This document shows, piece by piece, positions 1 to 16,419 of a DNA stretch of 64,000 nt (position 1 is its first letter; every line of letters starts with the position of its first letter). The DNA lies in the NCBI GenBank assembly GCA_027627705.1, contig CP091242.1:1848677-1912676 (forward strand), given 5' to 3'. The stretch is from Hyphomonadaceae bacterium BL14 (GTDB taxonomy: Bacteria > Pseudomonadota > Alphaproteobacteria > Caulobacterales > Maricaulaceae). A program made the translations under genes and the position numbers. Under the pieces are notes generated by a model. That model saw nothing but the letters and a program-made list of their open reading frames with translations. It was not told the DNA's origin and searched no databases.

Positions 1-750
1 GGCCTCTGCAAAGGTCTGGCGCGGACGATTGGCGCCGGTCTTCTGGGGCGCGCGCGCTTCCTGTCGCCAAAGGGCGACCATGTTCAGCACAAGGGTCAGC
101 GCCGCGGCCCCCTGGACCACCCGGATCAGCTGCGTGGGCGAAAAATCATTCAGCGCCAGCCCGATTATGAGCGCGCTGATCAACATCCCGAAGAGCAGCA
201 TGAGGTAGAGCAGCGCCACCACACGGGGGCGGTTCTCGTCGCTGGACAGGTCGGTGGCCAGCGCCAGGCCGGCGGTCTGGGTGGTGTGCATGCCTGCCCC
301 GACCAGCAGAAACGCCAGCGCTGACGCCGCCATTCCGAACCAGAGCGGACCGGCATTCTCAACCGTCAGCAGGATCAGCGCGAACGGCATGATCGACAGC
401 CCGCCAAACTGAAGCAGTGTTCCGAACCAGATGAAGGGCACGCGCCGCCAGCCGATGGCGGATACATATGTGTCCGACCTGAACCCGATCAGGGCGCGCA
501 GCGGCGCGAACACCAGCGGCAGGGCCACCATCAGCGCGACCAGCACGGCGGGCATGCCGAGCTCCGCGATCATCACCCGGTTGAGCGTGCCGGTGAGCAG
601 AACCGCGGCCATGCCCACAGACACCTGGAACAGAGACAGGCGCAGAATACGGCTGAGCGGCAGCTCTTTGGTGGCCACGTCCGCAAAGGGGAGCATGGAC
701 ATTCCAAACTCCGCCCAGCGCCGCGCCAGAGATGCCGATTCGCGCTTCAT
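1..750 (-). CDS. lhaA: LhaA/PucC-type BCD-family MFS transporter (partial, 3' end outside window)
   Basis: The first 250 codons are present and the frame stays open to the window edge. The BCD family of MFS-like membrane proteins helps assemble light-harvesting complexes or handles bacteriochlorophyll in the inner membrane. Visible hallmarks are a hydrophobic segment near residues 30-50 (LFQVSVGMAAVLLTGTLNRVM), then FAPLRALIGFRSD and GWRRVPFIWFGTLLQFGG, all typical of LhaA/PucC, followed by further membrane segments. The ATG overlaps the bchM stop in an ATGA, so it is translationally coupled as the last visible gene of the bchFNBHLM operon. The operon position, where puhA normally follows, favours LhaA over PucC. 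The sequence alone does not fully separate the two. Confidence 0.88.
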   Translation of the reverse strand, partial: MKRESASLARRWAEFGMSMLPFADVATKELPLSRILRLSLFQVSVGMAAVLLTGTLNRVMIAELGMPAVLVALMVALPLVFAPLRALIGFRSDTYVSAIGWRRVPFIWFGTLLQFGGLSIMPFALILLTVENAGPLWFGMAASALAFLLVGAGMHTTQTAGLALATDLSSDENRPRVVALLYLMLLFGMLISALIIGLALNDFSPTQLIRVVQGAAALTLVLNMVALWRQEARAPQKTGANRPRQTFAEA

Positions 751-1444
751 GCCTGCACCAGCTCCATCGCCTGAGAGATGTAGAAGAAGCTGTCGATGCG
801 CTTGGTCCGCCCGATCCGCCAGCCCTTGAGGTCCGGGCAGGCTTCGATGCGGCGGCGCAGGCCGCTTTCAGAGATCGGGACGATCGCCGGGGCGCGGTCC
901 GATTTGGGAAACAGCTTGCCGGCCGCATGCATCACGGTGAGCAGAGGCGTGCGCGGTGCAAAGCTGAACATGACCGAGGTTCTGGCCCGGCTGGCCAGGC
1001 CCTTGATCATGGCGACCATGTCATCGGGCCCGTAATGGATCACCGAATCCATCGCCACGACGCGGTCGACCATGCCGCCCGACGCATCAAGCATATCGCC
1101 CGCGCGGAAGGTCACCGAGCCCGGCAGGTCGGTCGGCGCACGCTGGGCGGCGATCTCCAGGAGGGTCGCCGACAGATCGACAGCCTCCACGTGGGCACCG
1201 CGGCCCGCCATGGCGAAGGAGAGCTGGCCCGGCCCGCAGCCCGCATCCAGCACGGTCTCGCCAGCCATGTTTTCCGGCAGCCAGGACAGGAAGGTGTCGC
1301 GCAATGAGTCGCGGCCCGCGCGCACGGTGGCGCGCACGCCGCTGACCGGCGCTTCGGACGTCAGCTTGGCCCAGGCATCGGCCGCGGTGCGGTCGAAATA
1401 GGTCTCAAGCGCGTCGCGCGTGTTTGTGTAGGTGAGGTTGGCCA

Positions 1445-1445
<1 letters not shown>
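747..1445 (-). CDS. bchM: Magnesium-protoporphyrin O-methyltransferase BchM
   Basis: Transfers a methyl group from S-adenosylmethionine to Mg-protoporphyrin IX, the step after magnesium chelation in bacteriochlorophyll synthesis. The protein has 232 residues, normal for the family. It shows the Rossmann SAM motif I VLDAGCGPGQLS around residues 65-76, the family N-terminus with YFDRTAADAWAKL, and a C-terminal GWRIGRTKRIDSFFYISQAMELV. I chose the ATG at 1445, which overlaps the bchL stop (TGATG). A TTG one codon upstream is also open. Its stop overlaps the downstream lhaA start. The operon neighbours bchH and bchL supply the preceding and later pathway steps. Confidence 0.95.
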
Positions 1446-9637
<8,192 letters not shown>

Positions 9638-9669
9638 GACTCGCCCTCCCTTGGTCTCTTCTTGGGATG

Positions 9670-9699
9670 AAGGTACGGCAGCGGCTGACGAAGTGTCAA
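9670..9699 (-). promoter_or_regulatory. Candidate sigma70-type promoter of the bchF operon
   Basis: On the minus strand TTGACA (9699-9694), an 18-base spacer and TACCTT (9675-9670) form a reasonable -35/-10 pair. The predicted start is about 25 bases before the bchF ATG. This is a motif match only; the transcription start has not been mapped. Confidence 0.5.
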
Positions 9700-9727
9700 T
9701 ATTGTTTGACGTTCTGTCGATTTGACA
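9694..9727. promoter_or_regulatory. Candidate PpsR/CrtJ-type operator region
   Basis: GTCAA (9695-9699) and TTGAC (9706-9710) form an inverted repeat inside TGT-N12-ACG, one base from the TGT-N12-ACA consensus of the photosynthesis repressor PpsR/CrtJ. A second dyad, TGTC-N5-GACA, lies at 9715-9727. The first dyad overlaps the candidate -35 of bchF, which fits repression. No ppsR gene is in the window, so the assignment rests on motif and context. Confidence 0.45.
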
Positions 9728-9824
9728 GTCTGGCAGGCGCTTTGGCCGATGACGGGCCTTGCGAGCAGCGCCATTGGCGTGCGCCGCGCGCTGGGGCATG
9801 ATCACGGGATGACCGCGGCGCGCC

Positions 9825-10553
9825 ATGTCTGAACCCCGCCCCCACCACGTGCTGGTTGTCGATGATGACGACCGGATCCGCGACCTGCTGGCGCGGTTCC
9901 TGCGCGAGAAAGGCCTGCGCGTCTCGCCCGCGCCCGACGGCGCGCGCGCCCTGGCCCTGATGGAGCAGATCAGCTTCGATCTGGTGATTCTCGACGTGAT
10001 GATGCCGGGGCTGGACGGCTTCGAAGTCACCCGGCGCGTGCGTGAACGCGCTACCACACCGATCCTGCTTCTAACGGCGCGCGGGGAACCGGAGGATCGC
10101 ATTCGCGGCCTGTCGCTCGGCGCGGATGATTATCTGTCCAAGCCTTTCGAACCGGAGGAGCTGGTCCTGCGCGTGCAGGCGATCCTGCGCCGGTCCCTGC
10201 CCCGCCAGCTGGGCCCCGCCCGGGTCAGCTTTGGCGAGTGGATGTTTGAAATGGCCACGCTGCGCCTGACGCGCGACGGCCAGCCCGTGCGCCTGACCGG
10301 CGGCGAGGCGGCGCTGCTGCACGCGCTGGCCGCCCAGCCGGGCGAGCCGGTCAGCCGCGCAACCCTGTCCGAACGCGCCGCTGCCGGTGCGGGTGAACGG
10401 GCGGTGGATGTCCAGATCACGCGCCTGCGCCGCAAGGTCGAGGCCGATCCCAAGGCGCCGGTCTGGGTCCAGACCGTGCGCGGGGAAGGCTACCGCCTGG
10501 TGGCCGAGCCGGTCTATGCGCCGATGACGCCCGTCACGGCGGTGAGCGGGTGA
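9825..10553 (+). CDS. OmpR-family response regulator
   Basis: Phosphorylation-controlled transcription factor of 242 residues. The receiver domain (about 8-120) shows the acidic patch VVDDDD, phospho-acceptor D57 (LVILDVMMPGLDG) and the conserved lysine in LSKPFEPEEL. The winged-helix DNA-binding domain follows (about 135-230), ending in the family pattern VWVQTVRGEGYRLV. It overlaps the downstream histidine kinase gene (GTGA at 10550-10553), so the two form a pair. It is divergent from bchF with 187 bases between starts. That position could allow control of the photosynthesis operon, but nothing in the sequence proves a regulatory link. The closest well-known relatives are OmpR-type. Confidence 0.93.
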   Translation: MSEPRPHHVLVVDDDDRIRDLLARFLREKGLRVSPAPDGARALALMEQISFDLVILDVMMPGLDGFEVTRRVRERATTPILLLTARGEPEDRIRGLSLGADDYLSKPFEPEELVLRVQAILRRSLPRQLGPARVSFGEWMFEMATLRLTRDGQPVRLTGGEAALLHALAAQPGEPVSRATLSERAAAGAGERAVDVQITRLRRKVEADPKAPVWVQTVRGEGYRLVAEPVYAPMTPVTAVSG

Positions 10554-11875
10554 GGCCGGTCATGCGCTTCCGCCTGCGAACCATCATGCCCAAGGGCCTG
10601 TTCGCCCGGTCGCTGCTGATCATCGTGCTGCCGGTGGCGCTCATGCAGGGCGCGGTGACCTGGGCGTTTTTCGAGCAGCACTGGCGCTCCACCACGGCGC
10701 GCCTTTCGGAAAATATTGCCGGCGATGTCGCCATGATCGTGGAGATGCACGCGCGCTCCAGCGGAGAGGAGTTCGAGCCGATCGCCAACCTCGCCTTCTC
10801 CACTCTGGGCCTCAGTGTGGAGTTCCGCCCTGATGATGCCCTGCCCGACAGCCGGCGCACCGCCTTTTTCCGGGTGCTGGACCGCACCTTGCGCCGCGCG
10901 CTGGCAGGCCAGCTTACCGAGCCGTTCTGGTTCGACACCACGCGCTATCCCAACTATGTCGACATCCGCGTGCAGGCGGGTGGCGGCGTGTTGCGCTTCA
11001 TCGCCGCGCGCGAACAGGTGTTCGCCACCACAGGCCATATCTTCGTCATCTGGCTCAGCGGCGCGACGCTGCTGCTCATGACCGTCGCCATCCTGTTCAT
11101 CCGCAACCAGGTCAAACCGATCCGCCAGCTCGCCGAAGCCGCCGAGGCGTTCGGCCGGGGACAGGACGTGGAGCGCTTCAAGCCCGCCGGCGCGCGCGAG
11201 GTGCGCCAGGCCGCCAGCGCTTTCCTGGATATGCGCGCGCGCCTGAAACGCCACATGGAACAGCGCACCCAGCTGCTCGCCGGGGTCAGCCATGATCTGC
11301 GTACCCCTCTCACCCGCTTGCGCCTGCAGCTCGCCTTGATGCCCGACAGCCCCGAACGCGAGGCCGCGCGCAGCGATATCGCGGACATGGAGGCGGCGCT
11401 GGAGGAGTATCTGGCCTTCGCACGCGGCCAGGCCGGCGAGGAACCCGGGCCGGTGGACCTGACGGCGCTGTGCGAAACCCTGGGCGATGAGGCCGCGCGT
11501 CAGGGCGTGGATCTGCGCCTTGATCTGGAAGAAGAGCTGACGGTCCAGGCCCGCGAAAACGCGCTCAAGCGCGCCCTGGTCAATCTCGTTCAGAATGCTG
11601 CCGCCCATGGGCAGGACGTCGCGCTGAGTGCAAGACGCCAGGGGCCGCGCATCGAAGTGGTCATTGATGATGACGGGCCGGGCATCGCGCCGGACCTGCG
11701 CGAGGACGCCTTCCGGCCCTTCAACCGCCTCGATGACTCGCGCAATGCCAACCGCACTGGTGTCGGGCTGGGCCTGGCGATTGCCCGTGACACAGTGCGC
11801 GCCCATGGCGGCGAGCTGCGCCTGGAAGACTCCCCGATGGGCGGATTGCGCGCGCGGATATCGCTGCCTGCCTGA
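10550..11875 (+). CDS. EnvZ-like sensor histidine kinase
   Basis: Membrane sensor kinase of about 441 residues paired with the preceding regulator. Order: first membrane helix (about 17-40), a periplasmic region of about 120 residues, second helix (about 162-185), HAMP linker, and a dimerisation/phosphoacceptor box GVSHDLRTPLTRLRLQL with H248. The ATPase domain follows with N box (LVNLVQNAAAHG), G1 (DDDGPGIAP) and G2 (GVGLGLAIA). The GTG at 10550 overlaps the regulator stop. An ATG at 10562 with GAGG upstream is an alternative start. The periplasmic part does not match a ligand domain I can name, so the stimulus is unknown. Confidence 0.92.
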   Translation: MRPVMRFRLRTIMPKGLFARSLLIIVLPVALMQGAVTWAFFEQHWRSTTARLSENIAGDVAMIVEMHARSSGEEFEPIANLAFSTLGLSVEFRPDDALPDSRRTAFFRVLDRTLRRALAGQLTEPFWFDTTRYPNYVDIRVQAGGGVLRFIAAREQVFATTGHIFVIWLSGATLLLMTVAILFIRNQVKPIRQLAEAAEAFGRGQDVERFKPAGAREVRQAASAFLDMRARLKRHMEQRTQLLAGVSHDLRTPLTRLRLQLALMPDSPEREAARSDIADMEAALEEYLAFARGQAGEEPGPVDLTALCETLGDEAARQGVDLRLDLEEELTVQARENALKRALVNLVQNAAAHGQDVALSARRQGPRIEVVIDDDGPGIAPDLREDAFRPFNRLDDSRNANRTGVGLGLAIARDTVRAHGGELRLEDSPMGGLRARISLPA

Positions 11876-11957
11876 CGCTTCACGGCGCGCGCGGCCTTGA
11901 CCGCGCCATGATCGTCGCGTGTTCTCGCCCCTGACGCCGCGCAAACGGAGATCGCCT

Positions 11958-13709
11958 ATGGCTGGCATTGCATTGATCGCATGGACGGGTGCCGCCATGC
12001 TGGCCTCAACTGTCGCGCCGCCCGCCGGACCGCATCTGCAGGGCGCGGCATACCTCGACGCCCGGTCCGCTCCGTTCGAGGCGCTGGCTGATACTGTCTG
12101 GACACGCACCCGCACCCCGCTGAGCGGCGAGGGTGGCGGAACCCGCGTTGAGATGGCCGCTCATTTCGGAGCGGACTGGGCCGCCTGGCGCGTCGAGGGC
12201 AGCGCTGAATCCCTGGCTGACTGGCGCACACGCCGCCTGCTTACCCTGTCCGCCGACGGGCAGACGCTGACCAATGCCAGCCTGTACGGCGAGACGCGCC
12301 GCCGGCTGGATACCTATGTGGCGCTGTCGGGCGCGGGCGCGCGCGAGGAGATCGCATTCGGATCTGCCGGCGTGTTTCACCGTGTCTGGCTGGAAGCGGC
12401 CATGGGGATCGCCGCTGTAAGCGGCACGCTCAGCTTCGAAGACACACCCGCCGGCTTTGACGCCCGCTTTGAAGACGACCGGCTTTTCCGTGCCGATTTC
12501 GGCGGCCAGGATGACAGCTGGTGCGAGACCGCGCCTCTGGACGGAAACGCCGCAAGGTCCGCGCGGGGCTGGCTGCGTCACGCCGCGCCGGTGCATCCTG
12601 ACGTCATGGACCGGCTGGAGACCGCACCGCAGTTTCCATGCGCCTTCGAGCTGACCGTCTACAGCCCTGAAAGCCCGCAAGGCCGCCGCGAGCGATGGGT
12701 GATGCAGCCGGTGCCGGACGCGGAACCGCTTGATGCCGCGCAAGCCGATGAGCCGGTGCAGGCCAGCGCCCCGCCGGCGGCCCCGGTTGAGGACCGCCCG
12801 CCCAGCATTGCCGAACTGCTCGCCATGTTCGATGAAGCCGGCGATGCAGGCGTAGACGCCGAGCTGGTGATGCGCGCCCTGTCCGCGTCAAACTCTGCCG
12901 GCACCAGCCCGGCCAACGCGCCGGCCCCGGCCGCCCGTCCCGCGCCGGCGCGCACGGTCCGGGCGTATACAACCGGCGGCCCGCTGGGCCTGCGCCTGCC
13001 CGGTGGCGTGGCGGGTGCGCGCCTTGTGCTGAACGGCGATGAGTATCTGGACGCCGCCGGCGCGGCGGCGCTCTCCGCGGTGACCGGTCCTGCGAGCCGC
13101 GCACCGGACCATGCCGATTTCTACGAAGCCTTCGAGACCGCGCGCAGCACCGGCCAGCTGGCCGAGGCGCTGCTGATCAGCGTTCAGGAAACCCATCATT
13201 TCGGCCCGTGCCCGGAAGAAGCCATGGTGGGCAGCGCGCGCCTGACCTGCGCCCTGGTGCACGATCTGGTCCGCAGCGGGATCGGGAATGCGCGCTTTGA
13301 ACGCGCGGCCCAGGGGCTGGACGCGGCCATGGAAGGGGCCCACCGCGCAGCCGTTGAGTCCCTTTCGGTCTTTGCCGGGAGCGACGGCTACGCCGGTGCC
13401 GCCGCACAATTGCTCACCGCCAGTGCCCTGATCGGCTGGGGCCCTGACAGCCTGCAGGCCCGGCCCGACCTGGATGCGGCCGGCCTTCTGCTTGAAGCCA
13501 TCGAGGCCGATCCGTTCGCGCAGGAGGCCTATTGGCGTCTGGGACAGCGCTTCATGGAGGCCGGTGGCGCTGAGACGGCCTGGACCTTGTTCGATCTGGG
13601 CCGCAACCTGCCCGCCCGCGCGCCGGGGCCGGGCCTCGCCCAGGTCGATATCATCGAGGCACGACTGGCCGGTCTGGCCCCGCACTGGCTGCCATCCACC
13701 GGCGACTGA
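11958..13709 (+). CDS. Secreted or periplasmic protein of unknown function
   Basis: Not recognised. The start is the ATG at 11958, with GGAG seven bases upstream; the frame is open further upstream but without a ribosome site. The resulting 583-residue protein begins with a signal-peptide-like stretch (MAGIALIAWTGAAMLASTVA). The middle is Ala/Pro-rich (about 255-340). The C-terminal part (about 380-580) is helical and ends with a tetratricopeptide-like pair around DPFAQEAYWRLGQRFMEAGG. Several cysteines (SWCET, FPCAFE, FGPCPEE, LTCAL) suggest disulfides in the periplasm. It precedes two TadE/TadG-like genes on the same strand, so an envelope or pilus link is possible but unproven. Confidence 0.75.
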   Translation: MAGIALIAWTGAAMLASTVAPPAGPHLQGAAYLDARSAPFEALADTVWTRTRTPLSGEGGGTRVEMAAHFGADWAAWRVEGSAESLADWRTRRLLTLSADGQTLTNASLYGETRRRLDTYVALSGAGAREEIAFGSAGVFHRVWLEAAMGIAAVSGTLSFEDTPAGFDARFEDDRLFRADFGGQDDSWCETAPLDGNAARSARGWLRHAAPVHPDVMDRLETAPQFPCAFELTVYSPESPQGRRERWVMQPVPDAEPLDAAQADEPVQASAPPAAPVEDRPPSIAELLAMFDEAGDAGVDAELVMRALSASNSAGTSPANAPAPAARPAPARTVRAYTTGGPLGLRLPGGVAGARLVLNGDEYLDAAGAAALSAVTGPASRAPDHADFYEAFETARSTGQLAEALLISVQETHHFGPCPEEAMVGSARLTCALVHDLVRSGIGNARFERAAQGLDAAMEGAHRAAVESLSVFAGSDGYAGAAAQLLTASALIGWGPDSLQARPDLDAAGLLLEAIEADPFAQEAYWRLGQRFMEAGGAETAWTLFDLGRNLPARAPGPGLAQVDIIEARLAGLAPHWLPSTGD

Positions 13710-13806
13710 CCGGGTGACGCGTGGCGCGCGCGTCGGCCGTGCGCTCATGATTTGCTAACCGTGTCTCTTGACCGGGCATTAAGCGCGTACCGGTAAAGCT
13801 GGGCGC

Positions 13807-14358
13807 ATGAATGACCCTGTGCGCCAAGGGGCGGGCCGCCGCCATTTGCTGACCCTGCGCTTTATCAAGGCGCGCGAGGGCGCGACGGCTGTCGAATTCG
13901 CGATCATCGCCGGACCCTTCTTTCTTCTGCTTATGGGCATAATCGAGATTGCCCTGTTCTTCTTCGCCTCCACCATGATCGAAACCGCCACCGCCGACGC
14001 CGCACGCCAGATCCGCACGGGCGAGGTATTGATGGCCGGCGACGGACCGGGCGAGTTCCGCAACCGCATCTGCGCGCGCGCCGGGCCGGTTCTGGACTGC
14101 GCGCGGATTCAGGTCGATGTGCGCCGGGTCGACAGCTTCGGTGCCGCCCAGCTGGGCGCGCTCATTGGCGAGGACGGCGTGGATTCTTCCGGCTTCGGCT
14201 TCGATCCGGGCGGTCCGGGCGAGATTGTCGTGGTGCGCGCCGTCTATGAATGGCCGCTGATCGCGCCGGGTCAGCTCAATGGCATGGCCAATCTGCCGGG
14301 CAACAAGCGCCTGATTGTTGCCTCGGCAGCCTTCCGCAATGAACAGTTCGGAACCTGA
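13807..14358 (+). CDS. TadE/TadG-like pilus assembly protein
   Basis: 183-residue protein with the TadE-like signature REGATAVEFAIIAGPFF near residues 24-40. This is a prepilin-like N-terminus with the conserved glutamate followed by one hydrophobic helix, then a periplasmic domain with two cysteines (RICARAG, LDCARI). TadE-type minor pilins act in Tad/Flp pilus biogenesis at the inner membrane. The next gene, starting four bases after this one ends, is a second protein of the same type, so they look like a transcriptional unit. The main Tad machinery (cpaA-F) is not in the window. Confidence 0.85.
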   Translation: MNDPVRQGAGRRHLLTLRFIKAREGATAVEFAIIAGPFFLLLMGIIEIALFFFASTMIETATADAARQIRTGEVLMAGDGPGEFRNRICARAGPVLDCARIQVDVRRVDSFGAAQLGALIGEDGVDSSGFGFDPGGPGEIVVVRAVYEWPLIAPGQLNGMANLPGNKRLIVASAAFRNEQFGT

Positions 14359-14361
14359 TCC

Positions 14362-15078
14362 ATGATCGCGCGCCTGGCCCGCTTCCTGTCTCTGGCCCGC
14401 TTCACCCGCGACCGGCGCGGCGTGTCGGCGGTGGAATTCGCCCTGATCGCGCCGATCATGATCACAATGTATCTGGGCACCGCACAGCTCAGCCTGGCGC
14501 TGAGCGCTGACCGCAAGGTGTACAACGCTGCGCTGGTGGTGGCCGATCTGACCGCCCAGCGCGACACCGTGAACAATGCCGAGCTCGCCGATTACTTCGC
14601 GGCCGGGCGCGCCATGGCGGCACCGTTTGACGCTGCAGGCCTGGCGCTGCGCGTATCCTCGGTGCGCATGCATGATGATGGCGAGGTTTTCCTGGCCTGG
14701 AGCCAGGCCGATGGCATGGCACCGGCCGCGTCTCCGCCAGCGCTGCCCGCCGGTCTCCTGGTCCCTGGCGGGTCGGTGATCGTGGTGGACGCCGAAATGG
14801 TCTTCACCACATCGTTCGGCGAATTGTTCGGCGGCGGAGTGACCTTGAGCGATACTGCCCTGCTGCGACCGCGCCGCTCTGGCCATGTGAACAATGCCAG
14901 CGAGCCCAATGGCGGGCTGGAAGCCCCGCCTGTGGAGTTGGTCCCGGAACCTGAGCCTGAGCCGGAGCCTGAACCGGAGCCCGAGCCCGAGCCGGAGCCC
15001 GAACCGGAGCCCGAACCCGTGGCACCGACGCCCCCGCCCAGCTGCTCGTGGCTCGCGCGCCTGTTCCGCCTGTGCTGA
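14362..15078 (+). CDS. TadE/TadG-like protein with Pro-Glu repeat tail
   Basis: 238-residue pilus-associated membrane protein. The N-terminus carries DRRGVSAVEFALIAPIM, the TadE-like helix, followed by a periplasmic domain. The C-terminal region (about 195-219) is twelve consecutive Pro-Glu dipeptides, then a Cys-containing end (PPPSCSWLARLFRLC). The tail is unusual for TadE proteins and probably acts as an extended spacer across the cell wall; that role is inference. It follows the previous TadE-like gene by three bases. A DUF3429 gene converges from the other strand, with its stop just beyond this gene's end. Confidence 0.82.
   Translation: MIARLARFLSLARFTRDRRGVSAVEFALIAPIMITMYLGTAQLSLALSADRKVYNAALVVADLTAQRDTVNNAELADYFAAGRAMAAPFDAAGLALRVSSVRMHDDGEVFLAWSQADGMAPAASPPALPAGLLVPGGSVIVVDAEMVFTTSFGELFGGGVTLSDTALLRPRRSGHVNNASEPNGGLEAPPVELVPEPEPEPEPEPEPEPEPEPEPEPEPVAPTPPPSCSWLARLFRLC
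14944..15018 (+). repeat. In-frame six-base repeat encoding (Pro-Glu)12
   Basis: Twelve CCN-GAR units plus one proline codon encode an uninterrupted Pro-Glu tract. Codon usage varies between units, so this is an old or selected repeat, not a fresh slippage expansion. Confidence 0.9.
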
Positions 15079-15081
15079 GGG

Positions 15082-15576
15082 CTAGAGGCTGAAGGTCGGC
15101 GACCAGCGGATGAATGCGGCCAGCATCAGGCTGAGCATGGCACCCGCCGTCAGCAGCAGCCGCAGCGGCAGATACCAGCCGGGGAAGGTCGCCCCGCGCA
15201 CCGCTGACCGGTCCCACAGATATTGCAGGGCGAAGCCGAAGATCAGCACGCCCCAGCCCGCCAGTTCCATATCCAGCGGCAGGCCGGGCCGGGCCCAGAC
15301 CTGCATCAGCACCGCCAGCCAGCCGGCCAGCGCCACCGATACCGCCAGGATCAGCACACCCGGGCGCGGCGCGTCGGCGCGGATGACCAGCTCCGCCGCC
15401 CAGCGTCCGCCCGCCAGGAATGACAGGATCACCGCAGCATAGACCGGCAGGGCGTTGGCCGCCTGCAGCGCGACCTGCCCGCCCAGCGCCAGTCCCAGCG
15501 CGCCACCCACAAAGGGAATGAGCCCGGCAAAACCGAGCACCACAGGCAGAAGCGGGGCATCACTGAGGCGTTTCAT
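15082..15576 (-). CDS. DUF3429 family membrane protein
   Basis: 164-residue integral membrane protein with about five hydrophobic segments and the arrangement typical of DUF3429: LPVVLGFAGLIPFVGGAL at the N-terminus, YAAVILSFLAGGRWA in the middle, and FALQYLWDRSAVRG plus WYLPLRLLLTAGA near the end. No biochemical function is known for the family. It lies 18 bases downstream of the TIGR02186 gene on the same strand and could be the end of that operon. Its stop is four bases from the end of the convergent TadE-like gene. Confidence 0.82.
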   Translation of the reverse strand: MKRLSDAPLLPVVLGFAGLIPFVGGALGLALGGQVALQAANALPVYAAVILSFLAGGRWAAELVIRADAPRPGVLILAVSVALAGWLAVLMQVWARPGLPLDMELAGWGVLIFGFALQYLWDRSAVRGATFPGWYLPLRLLLTAGAMLSLMLAAFIRWSPTFSL

Positions 15577-15594
15577 CAGGGTCCTCCCGGGTGA

Positions 15595-16419
15595 TCAGGC
15601 GCGGCGCATCACGAAGGCGGCCAGCCATCCGGCGAACACCGCGAGCAGCACGGACAACAGGCCATAGGCGAGCGGGCGGTCATGGGCAAGATCATAGATG
15701 GCCCGCTCGGTGCCGCCCTTGACCACCTCCAGCGAGGTGCGCCGCACCGCGATGGGCACACCGTCACGAAACAGATAGACATCCGCATCATAGACGCCCG
15801 TGGGCGTCGCCGGGGGCAGCACCACCCGCGCGCGGAACAGGCCGGCCTCCAGGATCTCCACCCCGTCAGGCGCTTCCACATACAGCGCGTCGCGCGCCTT
15901 GTTGCGCACCAGCGCCGTGCGGTAGTCGACAATCGCCGCGCCGATATCGGACACCACCACGCCTGCCACGCCGAAGCGGGTCTCGATCCGCTCGCTCTCC
16001 GGCGCTGACAGACGCACATGGTCCATGCCGATGCGGTTGCGGCGCAAGGCCGAGAAGGTCGCAAATTCGGCCAGGGGCCGGGTCGACGCCACAGCGTAGT
16101 ATCCCGCCACTTCGTCAAATATCACCGGGTCGGCATTGACCCACACGCCCAGAACGCGCTGGCGGCGCATGACGCGCAGATCGCGCACCGGTCCGCGCAC
16201 CACCACCGCGATGTCATCGCCGTCGGTCAGCCCTACCGCCGCACCGTAGAGCACCAGCTCCGCGCCGGAGAAGTTGGAGCGGATCTCCACCACATTCTCT
16301 GTCAGGGCTGCGGCGATCTGGGGTTCCGGCCCCAGGCTCTCAGACTGTCCGCGCGCCGGGGTGCCCGCCAGAGCCAGGCCCGCCGCCACCATGGCCATCA
16401 GGGCCGGCCGCGTGATCAT
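15595..16419 (-). CDS. TIGR02186 family protein (signal peptide, C-terminal membrane anchor)
   Basis: 274-residue protein. The ATG at 16419 overlaps the TSUP stop as ATGA and has AGGGGG upstream. It begins with a signal peptide ending near TPARGQS, followed by a beta-rich periplasmic region. This contains the conserved opening VVEIRSNFSGAELVLYGA and later MDHVRLSAPE, and the protein ends with one membrane helix near 250-270 (LAYGLLSVLLAVFAGWLAAFV). TIGR02186 proteins are conserved in Alphaproteobacteria, commonly next to a TSUP-family permease as here, which suggests a joint transport-related role. The function is unknown, and the pairing is the main clue. Confidence 0.82.
   Translation of the reverse strand: MITRPALMAMVAAGLALAGTPARGQSESLGPEPQIAAALTENVVEIRSNFSGAELVLYGAAVGLTDGDDIAVVVRGPVRDLRVMRRQRVLGVWVNADPVIFDEVAGYYAVASTRPLAEFATFSALRRNRIGMDHVRLSAPESERIETRFGVAGVVVSDIGAAIVDYRTALVRNKARDALYVEAPDGVEILEAGLFRARVVLPPATPTGVYDADVYLFRDGVPIAVRRTSLEVVKGGTERAIYDLAHDRPLAYGLLSVLLAVFAGWLAAFVMRRA

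Noticed and set aside
13651..14886. Minus-strand frame of 411 codons
   Set aside because: It runs antisense to both TadE-like genes, whose membrane signatures are clear.
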